From Fomitopsis serialis (Eukaryota > Basidiomycota > Agaricomycetes > Polyporales > Fomitopsidaceae), in assembly GCF_022376445.1 (NCBI RefSeq), contig NW_025954997.1, positions 186,001 to 250,000 of the forward strand: a DNA stretch of 64,000 bases, read 5' to 3'. Both the position numbers and the translations under genes were made by a program. Of the stretch, positions 34,959 to 46,025 are shown in pieces. The stretch's first letter is position 1. Every line of letters begins with the position of its first letter. The notes beneath the pieces are model-generated. The model was not told the DNA's origin. It ran no database searches and was given only the letters and a program-made list of their open reading frames with translations.

Positions 34959-36406
34959 ATGTCTCACAGCGGCGAAGCTACTAGCAGCAATGGCTGTGAC
35001 CCGGGCTCAGTGCTGGCGAACGTGCAAGTATTGGTGAATGAATTGATTACACTGAGGCTAAGGTATGATGAATGAAACATATAACAGGACTTCTAAAGAA
35101 TTACTTTCGTGTTCAGTAACAATGCACTCGAAACCAAGTACCAAGACATGGAGGCGATGTACCACACAGTCAAAGAAAAGAGCGACGAGTTTGAAGGGGA
35201 GAATGCGAGACTTCGGCAAGAGCTGGATGATACACGTCAAACCCTTCAGAATACAGTGGTGAAGAAAGAGAACATGAAGCAGAGTGCTCTGGTTGTTGGA
35301 ACATCCGTAAGTCGGTGGTGTGCCCCGTCAGTTAATCAGATACTGTTGAACACGATGACACTGACAAAGCCTCAGAATGCAATCAAAGAGGAGTTCGACG
35401 AAGTCATGCACCAGAGGACGGTCGAACGGCTTGAACATGTGAGTAATGTTACTGTCATTTACAGATCAGGGTAAATTGCGACAGCGCTGACTTGCACTGC
35501 CCAGGGCTGCCTTGTTGATTCTATGAGTGGACAGCTCGCTGATATGACCGAGAAATACAGACAAGTGAAAGAGGAGCTGGAATTAGCAAAAGCCCCAAAT
35601 GTGAGCTCTGACGTCTTGTGTAATTCTTCTATCATGCTTCATGCCTTGTGTTAACATATGTAACAGGGACTTCTCAACAGCACACCACCGTCTTTCGATG
35701 TCCAACAATTCATCAACAGCTGCGGTGTGGGCAAAGTTGAATTTGTCGTCGTCACTGAAGAACGTGAACACTACATATTTACAAGACTAGACTTTGATCT
35801 CAGGTCCAGGCGTACTTCCCATGGGGTGAATCTTTCCTATGTGATTAATATTGTACGAATGCTTGACTAAACGGGACAGGGATGTGGGCAACTCCTCCGC
35901 GCTGACAGCATCTGGTCATTTTCACACGACAAATGTCTAGTTTTTATCCCGATGTGTCACCATTTGCCGATACTCCCTCCAGGCCCTTTTGATGGGCCAC
36001 TGCTTGGTACAAGGCATGAGCTTTTTAACTACTCGGGGTACCGCAGATGGGACTACAACGGTGTTTTCGAATGCATCGGAATATGCGATATGGATAGTGA
36101 TGGTATGAGGTCTCTCCACTTTCTGGACATACCGCAGGTGCGCGGAGAATTCTTTACTGTACGTCTTGACTGACCGCGACTTCTGGACAGGAATCCATTG
36201 CCCGTTTGGCGAAGACTTCATTTGTACTTGCCAAGATACCACATCTAACCTCGTTTGTCCGATGCTGCGCAATGGTCAAGGTTGGACACCACGACAACGC
36301 TGACCGTGCCGCTCGGCTTGCCCAAGAAGCGGACCGCGCTGAGGTCCCCGAGCGTCCGTCCGACGAGCCAATCCGGCCTAGGAAGAAGCACAAATCTAAA
36401 GCATAG
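34959..36406 (+). CDS. Coiled-coil paralogue F (cluster member, second subfamily)
   Basis: It starts MSHSGEATSSNGCDPGSVLA at 34959. Exon 1 ends NVQVLVNELITLRLR, closest to H (NVQAVVNELAMLKTR). Exon 2 has DEFEGENARLRQELDDTRQ. Then come AIKEEFDEVMHQRTVERLEH and a longer coiled-coil exon GQLADMTEKYRQVKEELELA. Module 1 is more divergent: DSIWSFSHDKCLVFIPMC, RHELFNYSG and WDYNGVFECIGICDMDSD. Module 2 has SFVRCCAMVKVGHHDNADR, and the tail PIRPRKKHKSKA ends at 36406. The TWxYxG signature is altered to RRWDYNG. It seems intact. It is placed just upstream of decarboxylase relic 2, the position C holds relative to relic 1. Confidence 0.75.
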
Positions 36407-37144
36407 CTTGTGTGCGGAGGTGTGTACCAGACAGAGCAGCACACCAATCCACAACTCACGCAGAGATTTCACAGCGCGGCTCAACTCTGACGCTGATCTA
36501 CTCTTTATGCAGCGTGGTTATGATGGTCGCCACATGCAGTTCTCTTGCTTTGTTCGTTGTTGCTTTCGCACAAGTGTGCTCTGTCTTGCTATCACACGTT
36601 ATACATACCCGTTGTCGAGTGTTCGACAATGACTACACTTGTGGTCTCAACGCGACTTCGTCGACTGTCAGGCCTTCAGGACCCTCCACAAGAAACAGAT
36701 CATTCGGCAACTAGCTCTTGTATGTACGTCGAAAACACGGTACTGTTGCATTGATTATCGAGTACTGCATACAATCAATGCTGCATAATGACGCAACCAC
36801 GCGCTCCCGACCGGTGTGCATTCGTAATAGATCAACGGCAAATGAAAGGCGCCATAGTGTCTCGAAGACTCACAAAGGGTACGCCAGACTGAGCGTGCAG
36901 TTCGTGCGAGAGCACGTCACACTCGGGGCAGTCGAGCAGTGGCTGACAAGATGCATAAAGTCCGAGTCTCACGACGGCATGGATGTCTGCCGCTTCCGCA
37001 GACATCGGTCGCCCGATGGTCACATCAATGAGATGCCATGCAGATTCGTGCGGTCACTCTCGGAAGCAACACCAAGATCATCGGAATGGCTTGTAGACAT
37101 GCCAATCTGCGACAACGGAAAGGGAGAGAATCATACCATTTGAC
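36407..37144. other. Intergenic between F and decarboxylase relic 2
   Basis: About 740 bp. I see no gene. Confidence 0.45.
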
Positions 37145-38360
37145 TCAAATGGCCCTCAGCCTACCTGCCTCTCACCACCTACACCACCGACCTTCCCAAC
37201 CCACTACTCCACCGCAACCCTCGCCTCCTCCCAACTCACCGCCCACACCCGGTTAACATGCTCTTCCTCGTGCGCTCCGCTCCACGCTGGCCACGAGCCG
37301 CATGCAGGACACCTTTCAGCTACGTCTGCGTCAGAAAGATCTCACCACACCGCGCCAGGTCGTCCAGCGCGTTGAGTCCGAGCGATGGGGTCCACGACGA
37401 CGCAGAAGACGGTCAGCGCGAAGGACAGTTTGGTCATGAGCGTGAAAGTTGGTGTGTCTTCACGCGAAGGACGAAGTACTCGCTCGGGCTGATGTACTGT
37501 AGGAGGTCAGGATACGTGTGGGGAGGAGAGAAGGAGGCGGAAAACTCACTCGTATGTAGGTTTAGGTTCCTTTCACGCCATAGCCTTGCAAGACGAATCA
37601 GAGACCTTCGGCGAGCGCCGCAGCCGCCTAAGCCCGAGGTGCCAGACGCGGTAGTCAATGACCCCGCCTGCTGGACATTGATGTCAGTTGAACTCGGGTG
37701 AGAGGTGCTTAGGCTTGCTGCGCAGAAACTCGAATGCAACATCGAGCGCGTCCGTGCAGGTCCGTGCTCCAGATCCAGCACCGAGTTTCACGAGGCCTCA
37801 CTATCGCTGCGCATCAGCAATGTACAGCGCAGCAAGCAGCATATATACGCCAACCTTGCGAACATTGGTCCCTACGGACGCTGCGTCTCTCTTGATATCC
37901 TTCAAGCGCGGCACGTTGCGGTCCTCGGGACACGCGAGATTTACACCTGCCCAGGCGGCATAGACATGGAGCCAGACATCGGGGTAGTCCTTCACTGTGC
38001 CCGTGTAAGCGACCGACCATCCCAGCAAATGAGCTACTCAGACTTCGCTGATCTCGTCCAGACGACCCGTCGCGGCCGATGAGGTCAACGTGACCGTACC
38101 AACTATAACAGAGCCTCAGAACAGCCCAAACGTGTACGCAAGACCGACTCACTCGAGAAATCCGGACGCTTCCCCCGCGTGACGTCCTCCAGCGCCACGC
38201 GGAGCGTCTCACTCTGCAGCGCGTATTTATCCTTGGGTTTGATATCCAGATTCCAGACGTTGTCACCATTTCAAGTTCCTCGACCTTCGTGTCCTAGGGT
38301 CGGCGCGAGTATTGGGAGCACAGCGACGGGTGTGGAACAGGATGAGGTCGTCTAAAGAAC
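37145..38360 (-). pseudogene. Aromatic amino acid decarboxylase pseudogene, copy 2
   Basis: This second decayed copy of the 3' half of the 41005-43049 gene matches it from the last exon to the intron acceptor just before 42345. The breakpoint is visible because the shared string GATGAGGTCGTCT at 38341 and about 42336 is followed by unrelated sequence. The pyridoxal-lysine exon end reads GTNVRK, with His changed to Arg. Frame breaks are present in several exons and the N-terminal half is missing. Confidence 0.8.
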
Positions 38361-38597
38361 GGCGGTTATGCGCGCCCCGACGGATGCAGATCGCGATCGG
38401 TAGATCACGACGGACTCGGAAGATGCCGCCAACCGTCGGTCAACTTGAATGTGTTGACTTTCTGTCAGTCTGACAGTGACAGTCCATCCTGGTCTTGTCG
38501 TCGAACCCAAATCTACATAGGCTATTATCCAAGCGGTGTGGGTGCGTTCTGTTCGCGTCTAGTTCTAGCAGAGTCGCGAGCCAGGAATAATCAGGCA

Positions 38598-40220
38598 ATG
38601 TCTGACCAGCAGGACGACTCCGACTCCGAACGAAACCGTCCGGGCGACGGGCGTTAGGAATGGAACTAAGGGCTACTCATCGCGACTCCGAAGCCAGGAT
38701 CCATGATTTGGAAGCTCAGTACGGCGACCTCGAGGCCAAGTATAGTGACCTTGTGGCTCAGAGCAGTGATCTGGAGGCCAGTCATAACACTGTCTTGGCG
38801 AGGAACACCAATCTCGAGGGAAGAACCACCGAGCTGCAAAGAGAGAATGCACGACTCCAGAAAGAACTCGATGACACGCGCAGAGAGTTGACAGTGATGA
38901 AAGAGAAGGAAGAGGACTCGGAACCGTGCATTCTACCAGCAGGATCGGTCAGAGCATTGCACCCTATCCGTCGTGTTGCCAAGTACTGATGCAGATTCCA
39001 CTGGCATGATTCAACCCTACGAGCAGGTAGAGAGGGCGTTAGACGAGTCGATGCGTCATAGGGAGGAGGAAAGCCAAGAACATGTAAGTGAAGGCCGTGT
39101 GCTACGGAGACGGCTCGAAGATGACCATTATTACAACTCAGAGTCGCGTCGTAAAGAATCTCCAGAGTAAACTTGCAGAGTCATGTTGCGGAAAAATCAC
39201 TTTCTGACTCGGACGACGAAGGGCCCGACGAAAAGTCTAACGAAGAGGCTGATGGAGCATTCGACGAAGGATCTGACGCAGCACCGGCAAGTAATGATGA
39301 CGAAACCTTCGCCGTCTGTCCATTTCCTTGTTCTTACATCTGAGACTGATGTCATGCTTGATAGCAGTTACAAGACGTGGACGGTTGCAACCTAGCTCAT
39401 TTTCTTGGCAACGAAGGGGTTAATGCGTTCGGAGTACCAGAATCAGAATTGAAGATGAAACTCCCTTGTATGTGTAGTAAACAAAGGGCGTTGAAAGCTC
39501 TCCGCAAGGTTGATCGTCGTGTTCCATCTGATACTAACACTGATACTGATGCATTCCACACAGATAATCTCTGAGCCACGGTTTGTCTTGAATTTGGTCA
39601 ACCTCCATCATGAGTCGATACTGATACCGGGCAGTATCTTGGATAATAGCTGGATATGCATCGGTCCCGAACTCATTTGGTCGAGTGGAATGACCAAATG
39701 TCTGCTTGTGTTGCACTCTCAGCTCTATGATGTAGACTCTGGAACTACTACGGACATCGTGTACGATGACCGAGTCCAGGAAAATCAAGTACGCGACCTC
39801 TTCCATACAACCGCACTCCCCGATGCAACCGGGAAACCATTGTTCTACCGCGGCACATTTCGATGTACAGGACAGTCGATCGTGTCTTACAGGCACATCA
39901 AACCCTTCATCAAAGACCAGGTTGGTGAAATTATAGTGCCTCATCCTGCGATTTCTCTGACCTTGAGATAGCCCAACGTCTTCAGAACCATCGTTCAAAG
40001 GACAACGCGTAGCAGTCAGGCCGCCACCCAGGCGGCACTCAAAGACATGTACGAGAATGAACAGCTCAAGATCGCTTGTTACAGACTAGAGAAGGTTGGC
40101 GAGAATCGCGAAATTATGGGCATAGTAGAGGCATGCGAACGCGACAGTCAAGAAAACACACGCAAACATCCGGCGCAACGTACAGACAACGGAAGCAGGA
40201 AGAAACGCAAACTCGCTTGA
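38598..40220 (+). CDS. Coiled-coil paralogue G, start region damaged
   Basis: It is homologous to D along its whole length. The D-like start codon at 38598 gives MSDQQDDSDSERNRPGDGR and then a stop at 38655-38657. Indels in the first 60 bp shift the frame relative to D. The frame reopens at the internal ATG 38660 (MELRATHRDSEARIHDLEAQ), which would yield a protein only slightly shorter. The rest is well kept: heptads LEAKYSD, LVAQSSD, LEASHNT, LEGRTTE; module 1 with PELIWSSGMTKCLLVLHS, QVRDLFHT, FYRGTFRCTGQSIVSYRHIK; module 2 with MYENEQLKIACYRLEKVGEN; tail NGSRKKRKLA, ending at 40220. It is either a gene using a downstream start or an early pseudogene. Confidence 0.65.
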
Positions 40221-41004
40221 AGTCCCGACACAGCTCACATCCCTCACGCTTAGCCAAAACTCACATCGGTCACTTCGCTCTGTGGATCGTATACCCACAT
40301 TTACCACCGCTTCGCTTTGCTATGCCTTTGCTATCGTTGCTACCAGTTTTCATCCAGTTATATTTCATTCGGTGCATAATGCGGTCCCCGTCACCATATC
40401 TGTCATTTCTCATCCGCTGCAAGCTCAGGCCATGAACACCAATACCGGCAACAGGATTGACAACTGCATACTGGTGTAGTGCATCTAGCGCGAAGACAAT
40501 CTAGTAGGTATGTTGTCGGAAATCAGAGAACGAACAATGCTTTGCTTACACCTGCGACGAGCCCAGTCACATGCTGCATTCGATATTCTGGATACTGTGA
40601 ATAATGGGGAAGCCATCCCGCGACCCAGCCTGCCTTTCATCGCTCTCTGACGGGACTCGGACCAGACCAGCGAGTCTCGTCCCGCTACGCGACTGTCAAG
40701 ATAAAGTATTGAATCGGGAGCTGGACGACGTCACGGTCAGGCTCGGAGGATACACCTCGATGACCGGACGCGTATCACTTCGTTCAGTCGGACCAAACGT
40801 ATACGCTACATCTGTCTCGTCTCCGAGTCTAATCTCGTATACATGCTACGAGTTTGAGGAAGATGTGGTCGTGACGAGTCGGTCTTGGTGCTGTCAAACG
40901 AATTGCAAAGACTGACGAGGATGACTGCTTGTTCGTTCATGACAGCCCCGCAGGCCGCACAGTACAGTGAGAGAAAGATATACAATCTCAGACTGAAATA
41001 GCCC
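40221..41004. other. 3' flank of G and intergenic
   Basis: The first 515 bp match the 3' flank of D. The remainder separates it from the 3' end of the decarboxylase gene. No gene is seen. Confidence 0.5.
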
Positions 41005-43049
41005 TCAGCCTACCTGCTTCTCACCACCGACGTTACCGATCTTCCCAGCCCACTCCTCCACCGCAACCCCCGCCTCCTCCTGGATCAGCGCCCACGCCCG
41101 GTCAATATGCTCCCTCCTCGTGCGCTCCGCGCCAACCGCGAGCCGCACGCAGAACGTCCCGTTCAGCTGTGTCTGCGTCAGGAAGATCTCGCCGCGCGCG
41201 CTCACCCGCGCGTAGAACGCGCGGTTCAGGTCGTTCAGCGCGTCCGCGCCGAGCGGCGGGGTGAGGCCGCGCGCGCCGGGGTCTGCGACGACGCGGAAGA
41301 CGGTCAGCGCGAAGGACGGCTTGGTCACGAGCGCGAAGGAGGGCGAGGTCTCCACGAGCGAGGCGAAGTACCCGTTGAGGTCGATGCACTGCGGAGGTCA
41401 GGATCCGCGAGGAGCGGAGGCGGAGGACGCACCCGTCGGATGTAGGCTTGGAAGCCCTTCACGCCGTAGCTCCGGAGGACGAACCAGACCTTGAGCGACC
41501 GGAAGCGCCGCCCGAGCCCGAGGTGCCAGTTGCGGTAGTCGATGACCGCGCCTGCTGGGCATTGAGCACTGTCCAACGCGTTTGAGAGGCGGTTAGGACA
41601 CACCTGCCTCGCTCTGCTTGGTGCGCAGGAACTCGGGCGTCACGTCGAGCGCGTCCGTGAGGTCTTTTCGGCTCCTGACCCAGAGAAGGGCTGCGTCGAA
41701 GTTGACCAGGCCCCACTATCGCTGCGCGTAAGCAGTGTAGAACGCAACAGAGTAGCATATATGCCCCCACCTTGTGTAGATTCGTCCCTACGGACGTCGC
41801 GTACGTGTTGATATCCTTCAAACGCGAGACGTCGCGATACTCGGGACATGCGAGAGTCACGCCAGCCCAGGCGGCATCGACGTGGAACCAGACGTCGGGG
41901 TAGTCCTTCACTGTGCCCCCGCGTGAACGACCGACCATCCCAGCAAACGAGCCACACTCACGGACTTCACCGATCTCGTCCAGACGATCGATCGCGCCCG
42001 ACGAGGTCGTCCCAACCGTGCCGACTACCACGCACCCTCAGAACAGCCCGCACGCGTACTAGTAAGCAAGGCCGACTCACTCAGGAAGAACGGACGCTTC
42101 CCCCGCGCGACGTCCTCCTCGAGCGCCGCGCGGAGCGTCTCGCCCCGCAGCGCGTACTCGTCCTCCGGCTTGACGTCCAGGACGCGGCACTGCAGCCCGA
42201 GGACGAGGCTCGCCTTCACGCCGAGCGAGTGTGTCTGGCTCGTCACGTACAAGACGAGGTCCTCGAGCTTTGTGTCCGGGTGTCGGCGCGTGTATTGGGA
42301 GCGCGCCGCGACGGTCACGACGAGCGCGGAGTCAGATGAGGTCGTCTGAATGAATGGTCGGTGAGTAAAGGTGACGGTGGACGCATGGGTCCAGGCCTTA
42401 CCTGGATCACGCCACCGCCGGTGCCGGAACTGTTGAGGAAGTGGTCCGCGAGCCCGAAGAGTCTCGCGCACCAGTCCATCATGGCCATCTCGAGTTCGGT
42501 GCATGCGGGGCTGCTCGTCCACTATCACCGACCGTTTGAGAACTTCGAGCGCGAGGTGTGCCGCAAATGTGGACGTACGTTGAACCCAGGATTCGCCGTA
42601 CTGGTCGAGTACAGGTCGCCGAGCATCCCCTCGAATGTACATGCCGTCGGGAAGTACGCGTAGAAATTCGGGTGTTGCCAGAACGTCAGACCTAGGCGTC
42701 TGCATTGAAAAGGACGTCAAGACGAGAGCGCGACATGCATACCTGGAAGTATGAGCTTCTGATAGTCGTCTGCGATGATGTTCCAATCCTCGCCATCTTC
42801 TGGTGGTGAATCTACGCGAACGCAATAGGTGGATTGGCCCCGCGAGACAGAAGTCGTACTCACCCGGAAGCTGCTTGAGAAGATAGCCCGGCTGGACAGG
42901 GGGCACCACTGGGCGGTCCTGGAGCGAATAGTAGAAGTCGCAGATCCTGTCGATCGCTTGGTAGCCAGCTTTGCGGAACCTAGTGGAGACACGGTTCAGT
43001 ACGATATGAAGCGATCTGATCAAGTGTGCACGCACGCTTCGATGTCCAT
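41005..43049 (-). CDS. Aromatic-L-amino-acid decarboxylase-like, PLP-dependent group II
   Basis: Group II decarboxylases use pyridoxal 5'-phosphate to remove CO2 from Trp, Tyr, Dopa or related amino acids, giving aryl-amines. A tiny first exon (from ATG 43049, MDIEA) joins [20 protein letters not shown]. Then come [80 protein letters not shown], and TNLHK joined across an intron to WGLVNF. In that last piece the Lys forms the Schiff base. Further exons give [20 protein letters not shown] and a long C-terminal exon ending [17 protein letters not shown] at 41005. About ten exons have consistent phases and no frame breaks that I can see, so this copy looks active. Substrate cannot be read from sequence. 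Its two relics lie in the paralogue cluster to the left. Confidence 0.88.
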
Positions 43050-44916
43050 GTCTCACTCCCAGTAGATGCAAAGTGTCAAGAGAGGCAACGTACGGCCAAC
43101 CCGGATGCCCTGGTCCTCTTGTACGACGATGTCCCCACCAATCCCCGAAGATGACTACTGCCGGAGTGCCCTCGGGTCCAAGATGATAAGTCGAGCGATC
43201 CTACGCAGTGTTTCGGGCACGCATGTGGACGGGCGACTGAGTGATCTCACGATTCGGACTTGCGGTATTGCCGGGAAAGGGCTGGCAACTTGGCTCAGAA
43301 ACCCTCAAGGGACTCGTCAGTACAGACATTAGAGACAGTGGGATGCTCCGGGTGTCGCGACGAAGCCAGTCGTCCGCGTCAAGTCGTGTCAGTGGGAGCA
43401 AGTGCTTCAGTACTTCAGTACTTGTTCAGTACGGCCAGGCAGGCGTGGCCAGCGCTACGGTACTTACGTAATCATGCTTAGTTATGTCGACTGTCTGCCG
43501 CATCATGTCTCTCGCCGACTCGACGATTGTCGCACGGAGACTGCTGCGTGTCCATTGAATCTGGTGAGTAAACGTTTAAACCTCCACGCGATCGTTAGCA
43601 TAGTGCACGCCGGCGGTGCCTCGTACCAGCCCGTAGGACTTCGACTGACCCAGATGTCATAAGTAGGCTGAGCCTGTGAACCAGCGGAAGTAGCGCTTTG
43701 CGCCTTCCTGTACGTTGCATCTATGGACGGGGATTGGGTGCCGGCGGGAGGGTAGTGGGTGAGTTAGATATTTCGGGGCTCTAGCGAACCATTAACTCAT
43801 CTGGAATGGAATACGAAGCAGGTGGCCGGAGAGCGTCATGTCGCAGTGAAATTTGCATACGAATATGAAGATCGCGCATACATGCTTGTTCGTGCGTTTT
43901 GATGGCCTCTCCTCTTTGACGCTCCGCTTTCTCCGTTCTTAGAGCTGTATGCTGTACGACCTCGCCCCCGAGCTATGACAGACCCGATGGGACGGTTGTA
44001 AGCGAAGTGACCATGAGCACGCAAGTGCAGCCCTAGTTTCTGTCGCAGAAAACGCATCGTGAAATCATGCGGCAACGGCATGTTATGTAGGTGCGCGCCT
44101 CCTCGACTATGGCATCGGACCAACTTGCCTGTCCTGTCAGGTCGTCGCATAGGTCTCGAGCCCTGATCATCTGCGACCGAAACCACCCCATCTAGGCGGG
44201 TCCGCATCTCACGCGATGTTTGCCACTCAAACTTATAGTCGCTAACCCGCTCTGTGCTACCGTCGGGTTCGCGCGCGTATGAGGGGCAGCGAAGTTATCT
44301 ATGAAGCAACCCGATTCCGCCTGCAAGGCCGTCGGTGAACGACATATTATGGCCATTGATGGACATACATGCTGAGAAGTTATGATCGTAAGATTCGATG
44401 GACCGATGGATTGTCAGCGCAAGTCGGCAGTCTGCGTCGAGTTAGGGGAACGCGCCACAGGGCACACTCGCATCTTCCTTGGCCTGGACATTGTGAGCTC
44501 TGACAGAGGACGCGCGAGTGCACATAGAGCCTCGCGGATACGATCCTCCACTTATCCGCCCCTTGCTACTGTAGAGATCCATGTGGTTATGAGAAATGTT
44601 ATGCGTCTTATCAGCCATCACGCACCCAGTTGCTCGCTCGTATGAGGGTCTGCATAGAGCCAACTGCGTCGCCGGGCCAGATCAATCGCCCTCATTGACC
44701 TCGATGGGACAGTACGCAACACAAATGGATATCATAGTGCGATAGCGATGACATAGCGCGGAGAGAAACGCGGCAGTGAGCTAGATAGTGTTGCAGAGGT
44801 GTCTCAAGGCGTTGTATAGATGCTCACGGGGAACAGTATGTCAGGCTCGCCCCTCTGTAGACTGTCAAGCTAAAAACCCAACGGGCTATTGAACATAAGC
44901 GCGTACCTTTGTGTGC
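43050..44916. other. Intergenic between the decarboxylase gene and paralogue H
   Basis: About 1.9 kb with no supported gene. It contains inverted-repeat arm 2 at 43720-44150 and a short ACTTCAGT/CTTGTTCAGTAC reiteration near 43408-43435. Confidence 0.5.
43720..44150 (-). repeat. Inverted repeat arm 2 (with 34090-34500)
   Basis: Reverse-complement relative of the segment downstream of paralogue E. In both places it lies 3' of a second-subfamily gene, which suggests it was inverted together with H. A small piece of the same sequence (GGGCGGGAGGGTAGTGG) recurs at 46302-46318. Confidence 0.65.
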
Positions 44917-46025
44917 TCAGGATTGCTTCAGCTTCTTCCGGTTTTCAGTTTGCTCCTCAGCCGGCGAGCGTCTGCGCTGCCGCTTAATAGGATTGCGTCT
45001 TTCTTCGATGTCCGAGCGAGACGGTCCGCTACGGAAGCGTTTGCGCCCGATGACAGGGCTGCAGCCCTCTTCGCTGTTCGAGGAAGGCTGCTCGTGACGA
45101 AGAGCACTCCGATAGTGGTTTTCAATTTCCTGGATCTGCTGTTCAAAGCTCAGGCTGGGCTACCACACGACTAGTTATCGCAATGCGGTGAGGCATGAGC
45201 AAATCAAGACTCACAGCAAAGTATGCCCCGCTGGAAATATGGGCGGAGCGCCGGGTATCATAGTTGTGGTTGGCATTCGCGAAACCCAAGACACCATCGA
45301 CGGCGTCGGACTCGCCGGAGTCGGAGGAATAGTTAGCAGCCTGCGTGATCTCGTCGCTGAAAGTGACGCGTTTTCGGGGCCTGCCCCGATGAACACTGGG
45401 CAGTACACGAACGGTGGGGAAAGACGTTACAGTGCCTACAGCCGAATGCTGCCTTTCCATCACCAGGTTGTGCTTCGCCTTCACGTAGTTGTGTGCTCAA
45501 GGCATCTATTGCAGAGTCCTGCAAAGTTATTCGTGTATCATTGAAGGTGCGTCGATATCATACATGGAGCTACTCACATGTTCAAGCCTTTCAACTGTTC
45601 TCTGGTGCAAGACATCGTTCAACTCCTCTTTTATTTCCATGTACGGCTTCTGCATGATTAAGTCATTTAGTGTTTATCTCACCTAGCGACTGACACACAG
45701 ACTCACGGATGCCGCAGCTGCCCGAGCACTCTGCGCTGAATTCTCTATCTTCGCTGCAGTTACTTGAAGGGTTTGACGCGTGACGTCCAGCTCTCGCTGA
45801 AGTCTTGTGTTCTCCCCTTCGAGCACATCATTCCTTTCCTTCGCTTTGCGGTAGTTACTCTGAAGATTAGCGTAACTAGACTCAGCAAAATATAGTTAAG
45901 CATTCTGAACTGGCCCATAGACATTCAGATACATACCTCGTCTTTAGCATTGCCAATTCATTTACTACGGCTTGCACATTCGCCACCACTGAGTCCGCGC
46001 CGCGACTTGCGCCATCAGTCGACAT
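44917..46025 (-). CDS. Coiled-coil paralogue H, inverted and lacking the C-terminal modules
   Basis: Exon 1 reads MSTDGASRGADSVVANVQAV and ends VNELAMLKTR before GTATGT, as in C, E and F. Exon 2 is coiled coil (NDVLEGENTRLQRELDVTRQ), followed by PYMEIKEELNDVLHQRTVER. The downstream half differs from its sisters: a basic patch RGRPRKRVTFSDEI, an acidic-serine stretch NYSSDSGESDAVDG, then SLSFEQQIQEIENHYRSALR. A strongly basic C-terminus follows (GRKRFRSGPSRSDIEERR, NPIKRQRRRSP, NRKKLKQS), ending at 44917. Modules 1 and 2 are missing. Introns show clean GTGAGT..AG ends. One frame choice, in the exon starting at about 45533, is uncertain. The basic regions suggest nuclear location. Confidence 0.65.

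Larger units (their letters stand above)
37145..40735 (+). repeat. Duplicated unit, copy 2 (decarboxylase relic + paralogue G + 3' flank)
   Basis: Direct repeat of 27690-31450 about 9.4 kb downstream. The order of parts is conserved and both ends extend beyond the genes. Confidence 0.8.

Noticed and set aside
20741..46025. Idea that the eight paralogues are retrotransposon or transposase genes
   Set aside because: They keep introns at matching positions, lack transposase or reverse-transcriptase motifs, and no terminal repeats flank the individual copies.
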